From Armigeres subalbatus (taxonomy: Eukaryota; Arthropoda; Insecta; Diptera; Culicidae): DNA of 64,000 bases. Of the stretch, positions 57,680 to 64,000 are shown in pieces (the first letter of the stretch is position 1; each line of letters starts with the position of its first letter). The translations under genes and the position numbers were made by a program. The notes beneath the pieces were generated by a model. That model was given only the letters and a program-made list of their open reading frames with translations, had not been told where the DNA came from and did not search any database. The stretch is taken from assembly GCF_024139115.2 (NCBI RefSeq), contig NC_085141.1, positions 370,163,925 through 370,227,924 of the forward strand. The letters run 5' to 3'.

Positions 57680-58595
57680 TTTGATAGCGAACTGTTAGCG
57701 TTTTTGTGGCGTGCCAAACCGTCCGAAAAGCCAACCGTCTACTTGATGGATGTCGCCACATTTGGCAGCACATGTTCACCAGCTTCGGCACAATTCGTAA
57801 AAAATCGGAACGCTGAGCAACATCGAGAGCTTTATACCGAAGCGGCGAAAGCGATTGTCGACGACCACTACGTCGACGATTATCTGGCGAGTTTCAGTTC
57901 GGAAGAAGAGGCAGCAAAGATAGTAAGCGAAGTACGATACGTACACAATAACGGGGGATTCCAGCTACACAATTGGCGGTCGAACAGTGCCACGTGACTA
58001 GAGCGTCTGGGTGAAGTGCAACCTGAAACAGACAAGCAGCTAAACCTGGTCGATGCAGCGAAATCCGAAAGGGTACTCGGAATGCTTTGGAGCCCTTCGA
58101 CCGATGAACTGAGTTTTTCCACACAGATGAGCGAAGATTTGCAAACGCTGATCCGTACAACGACACGGCCGACGAAGAGACAAATATTACGGTGCGTTAT
58201 GACCCTATTCGATCCTTTGGGGCTGCTCTCTCCGTTTATCATACACGGCAAGGTCCTTATTCAAGACCTGTGGCGCGAAGGCACGGAGTGGGACGAGCAA
58301 GTCAGTGACATCGTCTTCGTAAAATGGGAGAGATGGGTACAGATGATCCAGTACATTGCCAGAGTCTATGCTATTATTCATGCTATTTCCGTCATGCCAA
58401 CAAGAAGACGTACCGCAATTCCGAGATACACGTTTTCGTTGACGCTAGTGAGGTAGCATACTCTTATGCAGTCTACCTGCGTACATTCGACAGAGTCGGA
58501 GATCCGCAGTGCTGCCTTATTGCAGGCAAATCAAAGGTCGCCCTGCTGAAGCCGTGGTCGATTCCCAGACTCGAACTGCAAGGGTGTGTCCTAGG
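57680..58595 (+). pseudogene. BEL/Pao pol: reverse transcriptase and start of RNase H
   Basis: The RT copies the element's RNA. Visible are the palm with S-P-A-S-A-Q-F, the catalytic Y-V-D-D-Y (Y-V-D-D codons at 57,869-57,880), then V-L-G-M-L-W and T-K-R-Q-I-L-R...F-D-P-L-G-L-L-S-P-F, hallmarks of BEL/Pao pol. An in-frame TGA lies at 57,995-57,997 and a frame change near 58,345. It then continues I-H-V-F-V-D-A-S-E-V-A-Y-S-Y-A-V (RNase H region) and I-P-R-L-E-L-Q-G-C-V-L-G, where the hAT element interrupts at 58,596. Confidence 0.92.
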
Positions 58596-59416
58596 CAGTG
58601 TTGTAAAATGTCATTTGCATTCGTTTGTATAATTTTCCCAGAACTTTTTCAGAAGGTAGCTATCAATTCATCCCAGACAACCAGAATGCATGCATAATAG
58701 AATTGTTTTTCTGTTATGCGATGCCTATGCGCACAAATTTCATCGCTTACCAGTCGCGAAAACACTTTTTACGTACAAAAGTGGAGGCGATATAAGTGTA
58801 TTTCTTATCCGACGTTGCACGGAAGTGTATGCGATGTGCACGATTTTTATGCGAGTTTGTTCGTTATGCATTGCGATGTAGTTTGTGATAACAAACTCTG
58901 TTTGACAGATAATCCGATTTCATGTGAGTTTGATTGCAGGAATATGCGATGTCAACAAATGAAGCTGGAATAAACTCGTAAAATAGCCTACTGTGCGGGA
59001 AAATTTATAAATAAACTGATGAGCTTTGCACAACAATACGAATCTGATGAAACTTGGATCGGTAAACGATTTTGATCGTGCATTCTTATGCGATGTGTGG
59101 TTGTCTGGGATGTTGTATGACGAACTTATAGCGGTTAAATGGGCCTACAACTTTGTCTAACGAGACTTTGCTGTAAATATGTAATCTGGGGCGTGGCAGG
59201 CAAAATGTCATTCAAATGACATTATGTCCTTGACATTTTGGAGAGTTTTCACTCTCCAGCCTTTGATGTTATACTTAGAGCAATGTGCCCTTGGACAAAA
59301 ATATAACCCTACTCAAGCGTTATGAGTACATTCAAAATTATGGAAGAAATTTTGCTTCTAAAGAAAGTTATGAACAAATTAGTCAAATGACATGCAGATG
59401 ACATTTTACAAGCCTG
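58596..59416. mobile_element. hAT non-autonomous element in BEL pol, perfect 8-bp duplication
   Basis: Ends CAGTGTTGTAAAATGTCAT and ATGACATTTTACAAGCCTG fit hAT CAG-type termini. GTCCTAGG flanks both sides (58,588-58,595 and 59,417-59,424). 821 bp with no transposase frame. ATGACATTTTGC-like motifs recur in the right half. Confidence 0.95.
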
Positions 59417-61343
59417 GTCCTAGGTGTACGATGGTCGAAATTCGTCAGGGAAAACCACGATGTCCCCGTCTCCGACATAGTGTTTTGGACGGACTCCAGG
59501 ACAGCACTGGCCTGGATCAAGTCAGATCCTAGAAATTATCGGCAAACCGTGTCCTTCAGAGTAAGTGAGATTCTGGAGCACACAACAGCAAGTCAGTGCG
59601 ATGGGTGCCATCATCGTCCAACCCAGCGGATGAAGCAACTAAATGGGGCACTGGACCATACTTTCACCACGACAGCAAGTGGTTTCAGGGGCCCAACTTT
59701 CTTCGGCTTCCGGAACACGAGTGGCCCCGCTCCAAAGAGCCGGTGACTGTTACTAGTGACGAAATGCGTACGTCAGTTCTACATCACTGTTCGTTCCAAC
59801 CGCCGATTGATTTCGACCGGTTCTCATCCTGGGATCGCCTACAACGAGCAACAGCATACGCTCTCCGATTCATACACAATTCGGCCCAGAGGCGTCCGAA
59901 ATATACGGGACAACTGCAACAAGCAGAGCTACGGGCAGCAGAGGAAACCATTCTTAGGTTGGCACAGCGGGAATCATATCCAGATGAGATAGCAGCACTA
60001 TCGAATAAAGCGCCGAACGAGACCGGGCAGGAGATCATCGGGAAGCATAGCTCCATCTACCGACTGATGCCAATCTTGGATAAACACGGCTTGTTACGAG
60101 AGCGCGGCAGGGTCGGCGCGGCAGAGGACGTCTGCTACGACGTGCGCCACCCCGTAATCCTACCGAGAAAACACCGAGTAACGGAGCTTCTTGTACATCG
60201 ATACCACCACCACCTTCGCCATGGCAACGCGGAGACAGTAGTTGACAAACTTCGTCAGCTGTACACTATCCGTAGACTCCGCGCGGTGGTCAAGTAAGTC
60301 AGCCGTAACTGCGCTTATTGTAAGATCCGTCGGGCTAGGCCGGCGAACCCACCAATGGCACCACTTCCAGCTGCGCGCCTGGCACATCATGAACGAGCCT
60401 TCACGTATACCGGGGTGGACTACTTCGGACCACTGTTGGTGAAGTTGGGAAGATCCAACGTCAAACGATGGATCGCATTGTTTACATGCCTGACAGTGCG
60501 CGCCGTTCATCTTGAAGTCGCTTATACGTTATCCACAGAGTCCTGCATTTCCTGCGTCCGTCGATTCGTGGGTCGGCGGGGACCACCCGCCGAATTTTTC
60601 AGCGACAACGGAACAAATTTCCAAGGTGCCGATCGAGTGTTGCAGCACCAGATAAGCCAGGGACTGTCAACAACGTTCACCAGTACCAACACAAAGTGGA
60701 ACTTCATTCCGCCGGGAGCACCACATATGGGCGGGGCATGGGAACGCTTAGTGCAGTCAGTGAAAGCAGCGATGGGCGAAGCGTACTCCGAGGAGAAGCT
60801 GGATGACGAGGGGCTGCAGACACTGGTCGTGGAGGCGGAAAGTATAGTCAACTCAAGGCCTCTGACGTACTTATCACTTGAATCCGAGGAAGCAGAAGCA
60901 CTCACTCCGAACCACTTTCTGTTGCTGAGTTCAAGTGGAGTGAAGCATTCAATAACCCAAACCGAAGAGGGCCCGCGAAGTGAGCTGGTTCGCCGAAAAA
61001 TTCTTGGGAGATCACACGAGCAAATCCGCACCAAGCTTGACGCTTTCTGGAAACGCTGGTTGGCAGAATACTTGCCGGTGATCCGTCGACAACCGAAATG
61101 GTTCGATGACACCAGAACGATGATCGCAGGAGACTTAGTGATGGTCGCGGAACCATTTAAGCGTAATGGATGGGAACGCGGACGAATTGTACGTATGATT
61201 CCGAGTGCAGATGGGCAGCATCGACAAGCCGTCGTGAAGATAGGACAGAAGAGTCTGCTGAGGCCGGTGACAAGGCTGGCGTTACTAGACTTGGAGGAAA
61301 AACGTGAAGTTCCGGAAGGCTCCGGACTACACCCGGGGGAGAC
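59417..61343 (+). pseudogene. BEL/Pao pol: RNase H end, integrase and C-terminal domain
   Basis: After the hAT insertion pol resumes with V-F-W-T-D-S-R-T-A-L-A-W-I (RNase H). It continues R-W-V-P-S-S-S-N-P-A-D-E-A-T (two frames meet near 59,600). The integrase zinc-binding region follows (H-H-L-R-H-G-N-A-E near 60,210; C-A-Y-C near 60,313), with a TAA at 60,295-60,297 between the His and Cys pairs. The catalytic core shows G-V-D-Y-F-G-P-L, F-F-S-D-N-G-T-N-F and G-G-A-W-E-R-L-V. A BEL-typical C-terminal domain ends near 61,370, overlapping the LTR. Apart from the nonsense codon, the 345-codon frame 60,355-61,392 is open. Integrase inserts the cDNA copy. Confidence 0.93.
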
Positions 61344-62054
61344 TGTTGACGCAGAAATGGTGAACTGGCCACCCTGCCACCGTCGTTTCTAAAGCGGCGC
61401 CGAACCTGTCAAAGCGGTGCGTTGTTCGAAGTGACAGACGTCAACGAGTGACGGACGACCTGTCAAAAACCATTTCCGGCCCTTCATTCTTTTTACGGTT
61501 CGCAGTAAAACAAAGTGCAGCTCGCGAGTGAAAAATAAAACCTTAACTAAAAATAGGATAATAAGTAGTGAATAAGTAGTTTATAGTGAATAGTGTGTAT
61601 TTGAGCCATATTCACACAGTGAAAGTGAAATACGTTGCGTTTGAGACGAGTTTATTAACTCAACCAATTGAGGTTAGTTTAGGTTAGTTTCTGAATCCAA
61701 GCCCTAATCATTGAATTCCCAGAGCATAGTTCGTTGTCCGAGTCCGCCGCCAGTCCGTTGATCCGTAGATACCTGAAAAGAGAAAGAAAAGTAAGAAGAA
61801 ATTAAATAGAAATAATCAAATACTAAAACTAAATCGAATAGGTCTTGTCTCACGTGGACGTAAAATCGAACCGTAGGGTGCGCAAACAAAGGGCACACCG
61901 AATTGTAAGAGCATTCTAATACTATCATGGAATATTGTATTATATTGTAGTTGAAGCAACAACAACAACACCAATAATAATAACAACAGAATACAAATAT
62001 CGTTCGCTATCAAAACGGCTCGCCTAATTATTTGACCCTATGACAGCCTTGACA
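61344..62054 (+). repeat. 3' LTR of the BEL/Pao element
   Basis: Starts TGTTGACGCAGAAATGGTGA right after the purine-rich ACCCGGGGGAGAC (polypurine tract) and ends ...CCTTGACA. About 711 bp. The pol stop lies inside it. The first 24 bp equal 57,620-57,643. Confidence 0.92.
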
Positions 62055-62192
62055 GCTAAGGAGACGGTTGAATACATTCCACTAAAAAGAGCTTAACATA
62101 TTTTTTTTGGTTTGTATTTGCGTGATATTGTTTATGCCTATATAGGGAAACGGTTTGGCACTTCATCCCATAGCTCCTATTTCCATCTAATC

Positions 62193-62846
62193 CAGGGTTT
62201 GCAGAAATTGCTCTCGATAGATAACGAACAACGATAAAAGAGAGGCAAAAACTGCTCCGAATCATAACAAGCCATGATAACAATTGACTTCTCCAAATAA
62301 ATAAAAGTGTGCGTGACTTCGCTGTATTCCTGTCAATGTATGCTGTCTTCCTCCAAAAGTATTCGTTATATTTTTGCCGCAACGAGATTACCACCCACTT
62401 TTATTTTATATATCTTATACAGTGACGTTAGTGTGCGAGAAATTGCGCTTGGAGAACTCAATTGTATCAAACTTGTATACAAGTGCGAAAAATAAAATTG
62501 GATAGGCAGCCCCCACAGAAAAATGGTGATTCTCGCTTTGTTTTCGCTCCTTTCATGTTGGTAACTGCACAGCTGTGTAGAACAAGTTGAAATGCATCAT
62601 CAGAGCCAGTGCTCCCCGTATTTGGAGCTTTCTAAAAGAAATTTATCATGGGGTATGGCCCACACGCTCTCTTTCCCCGGAGAGCAACCAGAAAGGAAAA
62701 GAAGAAGAATGGGGTATGGCCTCCCGAATCAGTCCTCTATCATAACAGTTTGCGAAAAAAGTCTCTCGCGGTATGCTACATATCGCATATGTATACAGAG
62801 ATGATAAGTGAGAGACTTGATCTTTCTCTTTAGGATTCAATCCCAG
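62193..62846. mobile_element. hAT-like element inserted in the MITE, perfect 8-bp duplication
   Basis: Starts CAGGGTTTGCAG and ends GATTCAATCCCAG. ATCTAATC flanks both sides (62,185-62,192 and 62,847-62,854). The left 380 bp are related to 5703-5907. No transposase frame. Confidence 0.88.
62287..62460. mobile_element. 174-bp insertion inside the hAT-like element
   Basis: Ends ACTTCTCCAA and TTGGAGAACT (9 of 10 inverted), CAATTG on both sides (62,281-62,286 and 62,461-62,466). The relative at 5703-5907 lacks it, giving an empty site. Confidence 0.8.
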
Positions 62847-63022
62847 ATCTAATCAAAAACAAAGCAATGAAATGGAATTTGGTTTGTTTTTAATTTTTGT
62901 GATTTTTTCACCAGTGAGCACGCGTGTTGGCAAAAAGATGCGACGAGATTGGTACTGCATTTCTTTGTTTTTCGATGAGATGAATATATGTTCAGTGAGA
63001 TGGAAAATGGAACTGTTCCCCT

Positions 63023-64000
63023 GATTAGCGTGACTTGCACAATTTTAGAAAAAATCTACTTTTTTCAATTTCGTACAACGTTTATATTCCCCCGAAAAGT
63101 ACTCTGTATCGAAAGTCGTCCCATACAGCAGAGTGGGGCGTCAGCACTGTCAATGTCAATTAGCGGAAGAACATCTTTCTTTGGTTCTTCTTCGCGCGCG
63201 ACATCAAATCGAAAAAGGGGAAACACGATGTGCAACAAGCAGCCGCTGCGCCATCCGCCAGGCCGGGCGGGAAATGAAGCCTCGTTTCTCAACGGTGATC
63301 CATCACGCCATCGTCACCTACCGGGCGAAACCGGGAAGGGCGCTATCGCCTGGGCTGCTTCACCGCACCACGCACACGGCCGACAACTATACAAAGTAGT
63401 ATGGTCCCGCCGGACGCCTACAGAAACGGAAGATGACGATGACGATGAGAGGGGTTGAACTGCCACCGTTCGCACGTGACGGGAATAATGAGCTGATTCC
63501 GATCCACGCCAAGCGCCGATCGAAACTATTTCTGGATGGGCCCCTCCGATATATAATGAGCGACGAGTCTCTTATCCCCCACTTGGAAGGAGTCGAAAGA
63601 AGTCGTTAGCTTTATCGGTTGTTTTTCGATTGTCATAAACACGGTGATCCCGGGCGGAATCCAAGCGGTCAAAGCAATTATATGTGCCTTCCCATCTGCC
63701 ATATGGGGTTCGTTGCCTCTCGGTGTATGCGATTAGGGTGCAGCTACGAGTGACGCGTTCTCTGTCTATTTTAGACCAGTGATCTATTTTTAGAATGATT
63801 ACGATCATGCGTGTTGTCTTTAACGTTCCGCTCTGTGGACGATAGTGCTGGAAAATTTACCCCAAAATTGTTCTGATGATGGTAGTAATTGCATTCTGAT
63901 GAATAATTGCTTTCCTAAGTGTTTTAAGTGCCAGCCCATTTAAGTTATGCAACAATTAAGACACCCTTATGGCGATCCTTTCATAAATTAGAAAGAAAAA
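63023..64000. other. Unannotated right edge
   Basis: 63,130-63,480 is GC-richer with overlapping frames of 75-156 codons on both strands and no motif. GATGACGATGACGATGA (63,434) is a short simple repeat. No gene can be supported. Confidence 0.4.

Larger units (their letters stand above)
57620..62054 (+). mobile_element. BEL/Pao LTR retrotransposon, internally deleted
   Basis: Begins TGTTGACGCAGAAATGG and ends ...TTGACA, with the 5-bp duplication GCTAA at 57,615-57,619 and 62,055-62,059. Only the first ~24 bp of the 5' LTR remain before the sequence jumps into pol. The 3' LTR is complete. Gag, protease and the start of RT are deleted. Pol is interrupted by a hAT element and by stops. Confidence 0.93.
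57342..62061 (-). mobile_element. SINE copy 4 (Feilai-like) split by a BEL/Pao element
   Basis: The body and most of the head lie at 57,342-57,619; the last bases of the head resume at 62,060-62,061. The 12-bp duplication AGACGGTTGAAT flanks the whole (57,330-57,341 and 62,062-62,073). Comparison with the intact head at 52,855 shows continuity of GGCTAAGGAG across the insertion. Confidence 0.9.
57225..62095. mobile_element. Hairpin MITE split by nested insertions (outermost layer)
   Basis: The left part, 57,225-57,341, has AGATACGTATTTCGGCCTCA, GTCTTCAGTGTCTCGTACTT and ACCCGTCTTAGACGGTTGAAT. The right part, from 62,062, has GAATACATTCCACTAAAA, the known right end of this family (compare 3790-3808). 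Everything between is inserted. Confidence 0.8.
62144..63022. mobile_element. AGGG(G/A)AAC MITE, second copy, split
   Basis: Left 62,144-62,192 and right 62,847-63,022 together align with the inverted copy at 16,762-16,979 (GGCACTTCATCCCATAGCTC; AAAAACAAAGCAATGAAATG). Confidence 0.85.

Noticed and set aside
63065..63458. Gene at the right edge
   Set aside because: Competing frames on both strands in a GC-rich patch; no motif or start signal.

Overview
The window looks like repeat-packed intergenic or intronic DNA of a culicine mosquito, most likely Aedes. This is inferred from the repeat families, not from a database match: R1-clade and RTE-clade LINEs, BEL/Pao pol, a degraded P-element transposase, tRNA-derived SINEs and many short inverted-repeat DNA elements, all in AT-rich spacer. 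I found no intact host protein gene. Every coding segment I can name belongs to a mobile element and carries stops, frameshifts or deletions.

Layout. 0-6 kb: two adjacent internally deleted R1-clade LINE copies (+), separated by a ~150-bp tandem array; the second is split by a hAT-type element. 6-8.4 kb: a long-hairpin MITE, then an inverted pair of tRNA-like sequences, one split by a TA-flanked MITE. 8.4-14 kb: a Jockey/CR1-group LINE (-), split in its RT domain by a 2-kb element with ~210-bp inverted termini. 14-15.2 kb: part of a second LINE endonuclease split by a 705-bp palindromic element with a perfect 8-bp target duplication. 16-20 kb: MITEs and a ~210-bp tandem array, possibly Helitron-like. 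20.3-23.7 kb: a P-superfamily transposase pseudogene with introns. 24-26 kb: a 2-kb non-coding inverted-repeat element with a smaller MITE inside. 27-31.4 kb: RTE fragment, LINE 3' end, SINEs. 32.0-32.6 kb: a 522-bp element whose ends read like a 12/23 pair of V(D)J recombination signals, flanked by a 5-bp target duplication; I read it as a non-autonomous Transib. 36-47 kb: four tandem-repeat blocks and several SINEs. 48-49.5 kb and 53.6-56.6 kb: two RTE LINEs (-). 57.2-62.1 kb: four mobile elements nested one inside another. 62.1-63.0 kb: a further three-layer nest.

The genes do not form a pathway. What holds the window together is its insertion history: target-site duplications and empty-site comparisons give the order of many insertions. 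The result most worth following up is the 12/23 terminal structure at 32,035-32,556.
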